Source: Rhizobium sp. RU20A
GTDB lineage: Bacteria > Pseudomonadota > Alphaproteobacteria > Rhizobiales > Rhizobiaceae
NCBI RefSeq assembly: GCF_900155885.1
Contig: NZ_FTMB01000002.1
Span: 1-64,000, forward strand
Length of the DNA: 64,000 nucleotides
Reading direction: 5' to 3'
The notes beneath the pieces were generated by a model. The model worked only from the letters and a program-made list of their open reading frames with translations, ran no database searches and had not been told where the DNA came from. Made by a program: the position numbers and the translations under genes. This document shows, in pieces, positions 1-7,354 of this stretch; positions within the stretch are counted from its first letter, which is position 1; the number at the start of each line of letters is the position of its first letter.

Positions 1-31
1 TCTGTTCGTCCGTAAAACGGTTGCGCTTCAT
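1..31 (-). CDS. IS3-family transposase OrfA, first ten codons
   Basis: Only the start of the gene is inside the window: ATG at 31 followed by codons for MKRNRFTDEQ. This matches the N-terminus of IS407/IS511-type OrfA, the small helix-turn-helix protein that binds the element ends. In these elements OrfA is made alone or, by programmed frameshifting, fused to the OrfB catalytic subunit. The ATG is preceded by a purine-rich GAGAGGACCAGAGA. Whether the remainder is intact cannot be seen. Confidence 0.75.
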   Translation of the reverse strand, partial: MKRNRFTDEQ

Positions 32-95
32 TCTCTGGTCCTCTCGATGGGCCAGAGCTTACTTCAAAATGGATTAGTTCAGCGGGGCAAGGTCA
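1..95 (-). mobile_element. IS3-family insertion sequence, left end only
   Basis: Read on the minus strand, the element begins with TGACCTTGCCCCGCTGAAC at base 95, the kind of terminal inverted repeat found in the IS407/IS511 branch of IS3. About 64 bases later comes a Shine-Dalgarno-like GAGAGG and an ATG at 31 opening MKRNRFTDEQ, the characteristic start of the OrfA transposase subunit of this branch. The rest lies outside the window, so completeness cannot be judged. The end abuts a broken ISL3-type gene, so the element apparently landed inside an older insertion sequence. The group assignment is from memory of the families. Confidence 0.85.
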
Positions 96-253
96 CAGAC
101 AAAGCGTCGGAAGGTCAGGTGCAATTCGATAATCCGAGAATAGCGACTATGAATACGGGTCGTGCCGCATTCGGGACACCTGCAACCTCGGGACTGACCA
201 TGTGCGGTGACGACGATCACATCGGGTCTGTGATACACTGCCTCCACGTTCAA
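96..253 (-). pseudogene. ISL3-type transposase, N-terminal fragment
   Basis: On the minus strand from TTG at 253 the frame gives about 52 residues that include GCRCPECGTTRIHSRYSRI and end TFRRFVC. The CPxCG zinc knuckle, the HSRY segment and the following RRFxC are the hallmarks of the N-terminus of ISL3-family transposases. The frame reaches base 96 and then enters the IS3 terminal repeat, where a stop soon follows, so the gene was disrupted by that insertion. An in-frame TAA just upstream of the TTG leaves the true start uncertain. The catalytic region is missing, so the product cannot be active. Confidence 0.75.
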
Positions 254-360
254 CTCGGTTTAAATCGGAAGGCTGAAAATAGGCTCGCATGGCGCTGATT
301 CTCCTTCAAGAGCCAGGCCAGTAGAATCCGAAACATCATCGAGAATGAGTCAGAGCCCTT
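96..360 (-). mobile_element. Remnant of an ISL3-like element with a possible terminal repeat
   Basis: The ISL3 transposase fragment is followed, outward on its upstream side, by about 100 bases with no other reading frame. Near 348-360 the minus strand reads GGGCTCTGACTCATTC, resembling the GGCTCTT-like ends of ISL3 elements. I infer this to be the outer boundary of the older element, just before the sulfide locus. The exact end and any target duplication are not certain. Confidence 0.45.
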
Positions 361-414
361 ATTCCAGCCTAATCAAAGATTTCTGTTTGAGAAGGTGATG
401 CGATGACGCTTCGG

Positions 415-834
415 CTAGCCTTCCAGACGCGCCCAGAGCGACATTTCGCCGGGGTAGTCCAGCGTGGCTGACGTCCCCTGCCGTGGCGCTGCGGGTTTGG
501 CCTCTGACGCCGCCGCATCGGCATCGGCGGCGCAAAATACCTGCATCAACATCTTCATGACCGCCAGAACGCGATCATCGGCGATCGAGTAGTAGATTTG
601 CCGCGAGGCGCGACGGGTCTGCACGACGCCGGCCTGGCGCAGTTCGGCGAGTTGCTGCGACAGGGCCGGCTGCTTGAAATCGAGCGCTTCCTGTATTTCC
701 CCGACGGAGCGCTCCTTGTCGGCGATATGGCACAGCAGAATGAGCCGGCTTGGCGTGCTGAAGAGGCGCATGAAATCGGCGGCCTCAGCCGCTTTTTCCT
801 GCATCGCGTCAAGGGATGGGGGCTTTTGTGTCAT
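415..834 (-). CDS. bigR: BigR/SqrR-like persulfide-sensing ArsR-family repressor
   Basis: A 139-residue winged helix-turn-helix protein of the ArsR/SmtB fold. In BigR and SqrR it represses sulfide-detoxification genes until two cysteines are joined by per- or polysulfide. From the ATG at 834 the protein has Cys35 and Cys101, 66 residues apart, the same spacing as the sensor pair of SqrR and BigR. The helix-turn-helix lies around residues 43-66 (SVGEIQEALDF...ALSQQLAEL). I chose the 834 start because its ATG overlaps the peroxiredoxin stop by four bases (ATGA); an upstream in-frame ATG at 858 would add eight residues. An Ala-rich tail of about 35 residues follows Cys101. It probably controls the divergent blh operon and its own. 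Confidence 0.9.
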   Translation of the reverse strand: MTQKPPSLDAMQEKAAEAADFMRLFSTPSRLILLCHIADKERSVGEIQEALDFKQPALSQQLAELRQAGVVQTRRASRQIYYSIADDRVLAVMKMLMQVFCAADADAAASEAKPAAPRQGTSATLDYPGEMSLWARLEG

Positions 835-1478
835 GCCTTGCGCTCCCGGTAATACCACGACGGCCCACCATCCCTCTCATCCGCCTCCTGTATCGAGGTG
901 GCTGCGGGCTCGATCAGCGCGTCGCCAGGCTGCCATCCTTCCGGCGTCAGGGCCTGTGCGGCTTGCGATGCCTGAAGGGCGGCCACGAGGCGCAACAGTT
1001 CTGCAACCGACCGCCCGACATTCATCGGGTACCAGGCAATGGCACGGATCACGCCCTCGGGGTCGATGACGTAGGTGGCCCGCACCGTCCCGCTGTTTTG
1101 CGCGGCCGCATCCAGCATTCCGTAGGCGCGCGCGATGATCATCGCGGAATCCTCGATCAGCGGAAAGCCGACCTTCACACCGAAGCTGCGCTCGATGTCG
1201 CGAAGCCAGGCGACGTGCGCGTAGAGGCTGTCGACGGACAGGCCGAGCAGATCGCAATCAAGTCTTGCAAAATCCGGCTGCGCCTTCGCAAAGGCGATGA
1301 ATTCGCTCGTGCAGACGGAGGTAAAGTCTGCTGGATGCGAGAAAAACACCAGCCAGCGTCCGCGATAGTCCGACAGCGCGATGTCGCCGGCGGTGGAGCG
1401 CGCCCTGAAACCTGGCGCCCTGTCGTGAAGGCGCAGTGCCGGCGATGGCGAATGCTGGTTCGAGCCCGATCCATCCAT
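831..1478 (-). CDS. Peroxiredoxin of the AhpC/TSA, Prx6-like type
   Basis: A 215-residue thioredoxin-fold peroxidase. Residues 49-56 read PADFTSVC, the PxxxTxxC active site, which puts the peroxidatic cysteine at Cys56. Further along are the segment GFPLIEDS and a C-terminal YPMNVGRS motif resembling the Prx6 class. Such enzymes reduce peroxides and in some cases polysulfide or persulfide species. The stop codon overlaps the bigR start by four bases, so the two are almost certainly co-transcribed and translationally coupled. The gene begins a short leftward operon facing the blh promoter. A link to sulfane-sulfur stress is inferred from this context; the enzyme class is clear, its substrate is not. 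Confidence 0.88.
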   Translation of the reverse strand: MDGSGSNQHSPSPALRLHDRAPGFRARSTAGDIALSDYRGRWLVFFSHPADFTSVCTSEFIAFAKAQPDFARLDCDLLGLSVDSLYAHVAWLRDIERSFGVKVGFPLIEDSAMIIARAYGMLDAAAQNSGTVRATYVIDPEGVIRAIAWYPMNVGRSVAELLRLVAALQASQAAQALTPEGWQPGDALIEPAATSIQEADERDGGPSWYYRERKA

Positions 1479-1550
1479 GTTCGAAATACCTCATTGACGC
1501 GTGCCTGCATGGCTTAGCGCCATCCCCTCCATTTGTCATCAGAAATTCAC

Positions 1551-1586
1551 TATTGCATTATTAATATAACTATGCATTATTTGCAC
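1551..1586. promoter_or_regulatory. AT-rich divergent promoter with probable BigR operator
   Basis: Between the peroxiredoxin start (1478) and blh (1606) there is a sharply AT-rich block in otherwise GC-rich DNA. It contains the repeated word GCATTAT (in TTGCATTAT and ATGCATTAT) and the near-palindrome TTATTAATATAA. BigR is known to bind AT-rich palindromes in divergent promoters of this operon, so this is the natural operator for both arms. I cannot align it to a published box from memory. Confidence 0.6.
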
Positions 1587-1605
1587 ATGGACAGGAGTGA
1601 AATCA

Positions 1606-2541
1606 ATGACCGAGAGCGCAGATATCCATCTCACCCATGCATCGCAGATCGTCCGGGAGGCGCTGGCCGAGGCCGCCAAGCGTCCGCACGTCGAATCCTT
1701 CTTTGACCCCGCGACATTCACCGTCAGCCACGTCGTTCGCGATCCGCAGTCGAAGGCCTGCGCGATCATCGACAGCGTCCTCGACTATGATGCTGCATCC
1801 GGAAGGACGGTGAGCGCCTCCGCGCAATCCCTCATTGATTACGTCAAATCCGAAAGTCTCGAGGTCCAGTGGCTTCTGGAGACGCATGCCCATGCCGACC
1901 ATCTGTCGGCCGCGCCCTTCCTTCAGAAGGAGATCGGCGGCCAATTGGCGATTGGGCGTGAGATCATCCGCGTGCAGGAAGTGTTCGGCAAGATTTTCAA
2001 CGCCGGCACCGAGTTCCAGCGCGACGGCAGCCAGTTCGACCAGTTGTTCCAGGATGGCGACCGCTTCAAGATCGGAAACCTCGACGCCACGGTCCTGCAT
2101 GTGCCCGGCCATACCCCGGCCTGCCTTGCCTATGTCATCGGCGACGCGGTGTTCCCCGGCGACACGCTGTTCATGCCGGATTTCGGCACGGCGCGCTGTG
2201 ACTTTCCGGGGGGCGACGCCCGCACGCTTTACCGTTCGATCAAACGGCTGACGCAATTGCCGGACGAGGGCCGCATGTTCATGTGCCACGACTACAAGGC
2301 ACCCGGCCGCGATACCTATGCCTGGGAAACGACCGTCGGCGCCGAGCGCACTGGCAATATCCATACGCATGACGGCGTCAGCGAAGACGAATTCGTCGCG
2401 ATGCGCACGGCACGCGACGCGACGCTTGCCATGCCCAAACTGATCCTGCCGTCGGTGCAGGTGAACATGCGGGGCGGGCAAATGCCCCCGGCGGAAGAAA
2501 ACGGTGTCCAGTACCTGAAGATTCCCGTCAACGCCCTCTAA
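1606..2541 (+). CDS. blh: Persulfide dioxygenase of the metallo-beta-lactamase fold (Blh)
   Basis: A 311-residue ETHE1-like enzyme that oxidises glutathione persulfide to sulfite in sulfide detoxification. The metal-binding signature THAHADHL sits at residues 93-100 (His94, His96, Asp98, His99). Further ligands are expected around VPGHTPAC and FMCHDY, and DTLFMPDFGTARCDFPGG is the typical second-shell segment. The start at 1606 is preceded by ACAGGAG nine bases upstream; a GTG three codons earlier is less likely. Agrobacterium Blh carries an N-terminal DUF442 domain, which is absent here and found instead on the quinone oxidoreductase downstream. It leads the rightward operon controlled by BigR. 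Confidence 0.92.
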   Translation: MTESADIHLTHASQIVREALAEAAKRPHVESFFDPATFTVSHVVRDPQSKACAIIDSVLDYDAASGRTVSASAQSLIDYVKSESLEVQWLLETHAHADHLSAAPFLQKEIGGQLAIGREIIRVQEVFGKIFNAGTEFQRDGSQFDQLFQDGDRFKIGNLDATVLHVPGHTPACLAYVIGDAVFPGDTLFMPDFGTARCDFPGGDARTLYRSIKRLTQLPDEGRMFMCHDYKAPGRDTYAWETTVGAERTGNIHTHDGVSEDEFVAMRTARDATLAMPKLILPSVQVNMRGGQMPPAEENGVQYLKIPVNAL

Positions 2542-2557
2542 CGACCCGGTCTTAGCC

Positions 2558-2986
2558 ATGTCCAGTTTCAATTTTCTGTGGCCGCTCGCCGGGGGCCTTC
2601 TCATCGGCCTGTCGGCGGCGCTCTACCTGCTGCTGAACGGGCGCGTTGCCGGCATATCCGGCCTGACCGCAAGCGCGGTCGGCCTGTCCGGCGGGCGCCC
2701 AGGCCTTCTCGGCCTCGGGTTCCTCGGCGGCATCCTTGCAGGCGCGGCAGCGGCGTTTGCCTTCATCCGGGAACCGAACCTGACCATCACGGCGTCACCG
2801 CTTCTTCTGGTCGCCGGCGGATTGCTGGTCGGTTTTGGAACGCGGCTCGGATCGGGATGCACCAGCGGCCACGGTGTCTGCGGACTGGCACGCCTGTCGC
2901 CCCGCTCGATCGTTTCGACGCTCACCTTCATGGCCGTTGCGGCTGTGACGGTCACTGTCATGCGCCATCTGGCAGGCGGTGCGTGA
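2558..2986 (+). CDS. YeeE/YedE-family membrane protein, first half-transporter
   Basis: A 142-residue protein with four predicted membrane segments and the conserved GSGCTSGHGVCGL motif near residues 98-110. Its cysteines are characteristic of the YeeE/YedE family, whose larger members import thiosulfate. Here the family occurs as two half-sized proteins; the second gene starts on the last base of this stop codon (TGATG), implying obligatory co-production, probably as a heteromer. Position in the bigR/blh operon suggests movement of a reduced sulfur compound across the inner membrane. The direction and substrate are not visible from the sequence. Confidence 0.88.
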   Translation: MSSFNFLWPLAGGLLIGLSAALYLLLNGRVAGISGLTASAVGLSGGRPGLLGLGFLGGILAGAAAAFAFIREPNLTITASPLLLVAGGLLVGFGTRLGSGCTSGHGVCGLARLSPRSIVSTLTFMAVAAVTVTVMRHLAGGA

Positions 2987-3426
2987 TGGTGCCCCGGCTT
3001 CTCGCATCGATCCTCTCCGGCCTCCTGTTCGGCGCCGGCCTCGTCATCTCCGATATGGTCAATCCGGCCCGCGTCCTTGCCTTTCTCGACGTGACCGGCG
3101 CCTGGGATCCATCGCTGGCTTTCGTGATGGGGGGAGCGCTCATTCCCTCATCCATTGCCTATGCGATCAAGCGCAACCGGACCCGTCCGGTCTTCGACAC
3201 CACCTTTCACGTTCCGACCAGCCGCGTCATTGACCGCCCGCTGGTTGGCGGCGCCATCCTTTTCGGTCTTGGCTGGGGGCTTGTGGGCCTCTGCCCCGGC
3301 CCCGCGATTGCATCTCTCGCTACAGGCCGCTGGGAGGCGGTCCTGTTCACGGCCGCCATGCTCGCCGGCATGGCTGCCTACCGGATGGCCACGTCGCGCG
3401 GGAGCGCCCGGGCCCAGGCATCTTGA
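2986..3426 (+). CDS. YeeE/YedE-family membrane protein, second half (DUF6691 type)
   Basis: A 146-residue membrane protein with about four hydrophobic segments. It has the paired signature of the second half-protein: [14 protein letters not shown] near residues 23-36 and [15 protein letters not shown] near 95-109. Its cysteine in LCPGP probably lines the pathway. The ATG overlaps the preceding stop (TGATG). Together with the upstream gene it reconstitutes a full-length YeeE-like transporter. It is followed 12 bases later by the fused oxidoreductase, with AGGAGGA serving as ribosome binding site for that gene. Function is inferred from family and operon. Confidence 0.87.
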   Translation: MVPRLLASILSGLLFGAGLVISDMVNPARVLAFLDVTGAWDPSLAFVMGGALIPSSIAYAIKRNRTRPVFDTTFHVPTSRVIDRPLVGGAILFGLGWGLVGLCPGPAIASLATGRWEAVLFTAAMLAGMAAYRMATSRGSARAQAS

Positions 3427-3438
3427 GGAGGAACTGCC

Positions 3439-5115
3439 ATGGACATCAGAAGGCTTGATACCAGCATCAGCGTCTCGCCCCAGATCGGGCTCGACGACAT
3501 CAATGAATTTGCCCGCCTCGGCTTCCGGTCGATCCTGTCAGCACGGCCCGATGGCGAAGAGGAGGCCCAGCCGTCTGCGGACAGCGTCTGTCTTGCCGCG
3601 GAAGGGGCAGGCCTTGAATTCCGGCACGTGCCCGTCGTCGCGTCCAGCATTTCCGAGCGCGATGTCGTGCTCTTCCAGAAGGCGGTTGAAGACCTGCCCA
3701 AGCCGATTCTGGCATTCTGCCGGTCCGGAACGCGGGTGGCGATGCTCTGGGCATTGTCGCAGGCCCCGGAGCTTGGCGCGGACGCCGCGCTGAAGGCGAC
3801 GCAGCAAGCCGGATATGATCTCTCGAACCTGCGACCCCGCCTTGCCGAGCGCAGCCATACGTCGGATGCACCCTCCAGCGCAGCCTGCGACGTCCTGATC
3901 GTCGGGGCCGGCGCGGCCGGCATCGCCACGGCGGCAAGTCTTCTAAAGCGTCGCCGCTGCCTCAACATCATCCTGGTAGACCCGGCAGAACGCCACGCCT
4001 ATCAGCCCGGCTGGACCATGGTTGGCGGCGGTATTTTCAAGCCGGAGGACACGGTTCGTCCCATGCGTGACCTCATACCGCAGGGCGCAAAATGGGAAAG
4101 GGCGTCTGTCGCCGCATTCGAGCCCGATCATGACCGCGTTGTCCTGACCGATGGCCGGCGTATCGGTTACCGGATGCTCGTTGCGGCACCCGGCGTCATG
4201 CTCAACTGGTCGGCGATCGAAGGTCTCGAAGACGCACTCGGGCGCAACGGGGTCACCTCGAACTACCGGTTCGATACGGCGCCCTACACCTGGTCCCTCG
4301 TCCAGAACCTGAAAGGCGGGCGCGCGCTTTTTACCCAGCCGCCAATGCCCATCAAATGCGCCGGCGCGCCGCAGAAGGCCATGTACCTGTCGGGGGACCA
4401 CTGGTACCGGCAGGGCCGGATCAACGACATCGATATCGAATTCCACACCGCCGGACCCGTGCTGTTCGGCGTGAAGGACTATGTGCCGGCGCTGATGGAA
4501 TATGTGAAGAAATACCGGGCGAACCTGAATTTCGGCTCCCGACTGCTGGCCGTCGACGGACAGAAAAAGGAGGCCCGTTTTGCCCGGACGGCGGCCGACG
4601 GCACCGTCACGGAGGAGACGCTCGGCTTTGACATGATCCATGTCTGCCCGCCGCAGATCGCGCCCGACTTCGTTCGCAACAGCCCACTCGCGAACCAGGG
4701 CGGGTGGATCGATGTCGACGAGGCGACCCTCCAGCACAAGCGCTATCCGAACGTGTTTTCGCTCGGCGATGCCGCCGCGACATCCAACGCCAAGACGGCC
4801 GCAGCCGCCCGCAAGCAGGCGCCGATCGTCGCCGAGAACGTTCTTTCTGTGCTCGACGGCCGGGACATGCCGGCAGCCTACGACGGTTATGGTTCATGCC
4901 CGCTGACCGTGGAGCGCGGCAAGATCGTGCTTGCCGAATTCGGCTATGGCGGAAAGCTGATGCCGACCTTTCCGACCTGGGTCATCGACGGCACGAAGCC
5001 CTCCAGCCTTGCATGGTACCTGAAGGCCGAAGCCCTGCCGCCGATCTACTGGCACGCCATGCTGAAGGGCCGTGAATGGCTGGTCAGCCCCGACCTCAAG
5101 AAAACGGCCGCGTGA
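3439..5115 (+). CDS. DUF442 sulfurtransferase/phosphatase-like domain fused to sulfide:quinone oxidoreductase
   Basis: A 558-residue two-domain protein. Residues 1-110 form a DUF442 (TIGR01244) tyrosine-phosphatase/rhodanese-like domain with the loop CRSGTR, nucleophile Cys94. After a short linker, residues 150-558 are a flavoprotein of the sulfide:quinone oxidoreductase family. It has an FAD-binding VGAGAAG at 155-161, an active-site cysteine in KCAGAPQK (Cys307), a second in HVCPPQ (Cys403), and the FAD/quinone segment GDAAATSNAKTAAAARKQAP at 443-462. The enzyme oxidises sulfide to sulfane sulfur and passes electrons to quinone at the inner membrane. The fused domain could hand sulfur to a thiol acceptor ahead of Blh (inference). 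The gene is in the blh operon. Confidence 0.92.
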   Translation: MDIRRLDTSISVSPQIGLDDINEFARLGFRSILSARPDGEEEAQPSADSVCLAAEGAGLEFRHVPVVASSISERDVVLFQKAVEDLPKPILAFCRSGTRVAMLWALSQAPELGADAALKATQQAGYDLSNLRPRLAERSHTSDAPSSAACDVLIVGAGAAGIATAASLLKRRRCLNIILVDPAERHAYQPGWTMVGGGIFKPEDTVRPMRDLIPQGAKWERASVAAFEPDHDRVVLTDGRRIGYRMLVAAPGVMLNWSAIEGLEDALGRNGVTSNYRFDTAPYTWSLVQNLKGGRALFTQPPMPIKCAGAPQKAMYLSGDHWYRQGRINDIDIEFHTAGPVLFGVKDYVPALMEYVKKYRANLNFGSRLLAVDGQKKEARFARTAADGTVTEETLGFDMIHVCPPQIAPDFVRNSPLANQGGWIDVDEATLQHKRYPNVFSLGDAAATSNAKTAAAARKQAPIVAENVLSVLDGRDMPAAYDGYGSCPLTVERGKIVLAEFGYGGKLMPTFPTWVIDGTKPSSLAWYLKAEALPPIYWHAMLKGREWLVSPDLKKTAA

Positions 5116-5130
5116 ACGCGACAGGAGGCG

Positions 5131-5928
5131 ATGATCATGATGCTCGAACCGCTGCAATATGGCCTTGGCGCCGTCTCCGGAGGACTGGTGGGTTTCACGC
5201 TCGGTCTCTTCGGCGGTGGCGGTTCGATCCTGGCCGTGCCGTTGATGGTGTATCTGGTGGGCGTGCCGAGCCCGCACATGGCGATCGGGACAAGCGCCTT
5301 TGCCGTCGCGGCCAATGCCTTTACCAATCTCGTCGGCCATGCGCGGCTCGGGAACGTCAAGTGGCGCTGCGCCGGCATCTATAGCGTCGCGGGTATCGTC
5401 GGCGCCTTTATCGGCTCCACCTTCGGAAAGATGATCGACGGGCAGAAGCTGCTGATCCTCTTTGCCCTGCTCATGCTGCTCGTCGGGGTTCTCATGCTGC
5501 GTGGCCGCGGCGCGCAGGGCAATCCCGGCGCCCAGTGTTCGCGCGAGAACGTTCACAAGGTGGCCGGCTTCGGCGGGCTGACCGGCGTCTTCTCCGGCTT
5601 TTTCGGCATCGGCGGCGGCTTCCTGATCGTGCCGGGCCTCATTGCCTCGACCAACATGCCGATCCTCTTTGCGATCGGCTCCTCGCTCGTTGCGGTCACG
5701 GCCTTCGGGCTGACCACGGCCCTCAACTACGCCTTTTCCGGCTATGTCGACTGGCTGCTGGCGGCAATCTTCATCGCCGGTGGCACATTTGGCGGTTTTG
5801 CAGGTTCGGCTCTTGCCAAGCACCTGTCGGCGCGCAAGGGCACGCTGAACAGCCTTTTTGCCACACTGATCTTCGCCGTCGCAGCCTATATGCTGTATCG
5901 TAGCCTTGGTCAGGCTTCGCACGCCTGA
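5131..5928 (+). CDS. TauE/SafE-family sulfite/sulfonate exporter
   Basis: A 265-residue integral membrane protein with about eight hydrophobic segments and the two family signature repeats: LGLFGGGGSILAVP near residues 24-37 and SGFFGIGGGFLIVP near 154-167. TauE/SafE proteins export sulfite or other small organic or inorganic acids. As the last gene of the bigR-controlled set, this one most likely removes sulfite formed by the persulfide dioxygenase. The ATG at 5131 follows AGGAGG by two or three bases; a second in-frame ATG at 5137 has more usual spacing and could be the real start. Confidence 0.9.
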   Translation: MIMMLEPLQYGLGAVSGGLVGFTLGLFGGGGSILAVPLMVYLVGVPSPHMAIGTSAFAVAANAFTNLVGHARLGNVKWRCAGIYSVAGIVGAFIGSTFGKMIDGQKLLILFALLMLLVGVLMLRGRGAQGNPGAQCSRENVHKVAGFGGLTGVFSGFFGIGGGFLIVPGLIASTNMPILFAIGSSLVAVTAFGLTTALNYAFSGYVDWLLAAIFIAGGTFGGFAGSALAKHLSARKGTLNSLFATLIFAVAAYMLYRSLGQASHA

Positions 5929-5950
5929 TCGTCCGACACATGAGGGTCCC

Positions 5951-7354
5951 ATGTTCGAGAATTTCGACGCGGTCGTCCTTGCCCGTATCCAGTTTGCCTT
6001 TACGGTCTCGGCCCATATCATCTTTCCGGCTTTCTCGATCGGCCTGGCGAGCTACCTCTTCGTGCTCGAAGCGCTGCACCTGAAGACCAAACGCGTGGTC
6101 TATCTGGAACTCTTCAATTTCTGGAAGACAATCTTCGCCGTCGCCTTCGGCATGGGCGTCGTGTCGGGCATCGTCATGTCCTACCAGTTCGGCACCAACT
6201 GGGCGGTCTTCTCCGACAAGGCGGGGCCGGTCATCGGCCCGCTGATGGGCTATGAGGTCCTGACCGCCTTCTTCCTCGAAGCCGGCTTCCTCGGCGTCAT
6301 GCTGTTCGGGCGCGAGCGGGTCGGTCCCGGCCTGCATTTCCTCGCCACCGGCATGGTGGCGTTCGGCACGCTGATATCCGCGACGTGGATCCTCGCCGTC
6401 AATTCCTGGATGCAGACGCCGGCCGGCTTCGGCTTCAATGACCAGGGCCAGTTCATCCCGCTCGACTGGTGGGCGGTGATCTTCAACCCGTCCTTCCCCT
6501 ATCGGCTCGTCCACATGGTTCTGGCCGCCTACCTCACCACCGCCTTCGTGGTCGGTGCGGTCGGGGCCTGGCACCTGCTGAAGCGCACGGCGCCGCTGCG
6601 CGCCTCCACCATGTTCTCGATGGCCATGTGGATGGCCGCCATCGTCGCGCCGATCCAGATCCTTGCCGGCGACGCCCACGGCCTCAACACGCTGGAACAC
6701 CAGCCCGCCAAGGTGATGGCGATGGAAGGGCATTTCGACAGCCACCCCGACGGCGCACCGCTCATCCTCTTCGGGCTGCCGAACGAGGCCGAAAAGCGCG
6801 TCGACTACGCCATCGAAATTCCCAAGCTCTCCAGCCTGATCCTGAAGCATGGTCTCAACGAACCGCTCGCGGGTCTCGATACGATCGACGACGACAAGGA
6901 GCCGCCGGTGGCGATCGTCTTCTGGTCGTTCCGCGTCATGGTCGCCATTGGCTTTGCCATGCTCGGCATCGGCCTGTGGTCGCTGGTCTGCCGCTGGCGT
7001 GGCACGCTGACCAAGAGCGTCTGGCTGCACCGCACCGCCGTCGCCATGGGACCGGCCGGTTTCCTGGCGGTTCTCGCCGGCTGGATCACCACCGAGGTCG
7101 GACGCCAGCCCTATACGGTCTATGGCCATCTTTTGACGGCACAGTCGCATTCGCCCATTGCCGCACCTGCGGTGGCGGCCTCGCTGATCGCCTTCATCAT
7201 CGTCTATTTCTTCGTCTTCGGTGCCGGCACCTTCTATATCCTCCGGCTGATGGCGCGGCTGCCGCGTGATCCGACGCCTGACCTGCAGGAGGGTCCGATC
7301 CGCACCCAGGGCATCACGCCCGGTCCAAGCCTTGGAGGCTCGCATGCCCATTGA
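5951..7354 (+). CDS. cydA: Cytochrome bd ubiquinol oxidase subunit I
   Basis: A 467-residue subunit with the short Q-loop length typical of the cyanide-insensitive (CIO) branch. It binds hemes b558, b595 and d and oxidises quinol while reducing oxygen to water in the inner membrane. Recognisable blocks are the N-terminal ARIQFAFTVSAHIIFPAFS (residues 9-27, with a heme-ligand histidine), MSYQFGTNW, and GWITTEVGRQP near 377-387. The start at 5951 follows GAGGG; an earlier in-frame ATG overlaps the exporter gene and adds no homologous sequence. It lies 22 bases after tauE, in the same direction as the sulfide operon. Cytochrome bd resists sulfide, so the placement makes physiological sense. Confidence 0.95.
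   Translation: MFENFDAVVLARIQFAFTVSAHIIFPAFSIGLASYLFVLEALHLKTKRVVYLELFNFWKTIFAVAFGMGVVSGIVMSYQFGTNWAVFSDKAGPVIGPLMGYEVLTAFFLEAGFLGVMLFGRERVGPGLHFLATGMVAFGTLISATWILAVNSWMQTPAGFGFNDQGQFIPLDWWAVIFNPSFPYRLVHMVLAAYLTTAFVVGAVGAWHLLKRTAPLRASTMFSMAMWMAAIVAPIQILAGDAHGLNTLEHQPAKVMAMEGHFDSHPDGAPLILFGLPNEAEKRVDYAIEIPKLSSLILKHGLNEPLAGLDTIDDDKEPPVAIVFWSFRVMVAIGFAMLGIGLWSLVCRWRGTLTKSVWLHRTAVAMGPAGFLAVLAGWITTEVGRQPYTVYGHLLTAQSHSPIAAPAVAASLIAFIIVYFFVFGAGTFYILRLMARLPRDPTPDLQEGPIRTQGITPGPSLGGSHAH

Noticed and set aside
47-298. An 83-codon rightward frame at the window start
   Set aside because: It crosses the boundary between the IS3 end and the ISL3 fragment and is antisense to both recognisable transposase frames.
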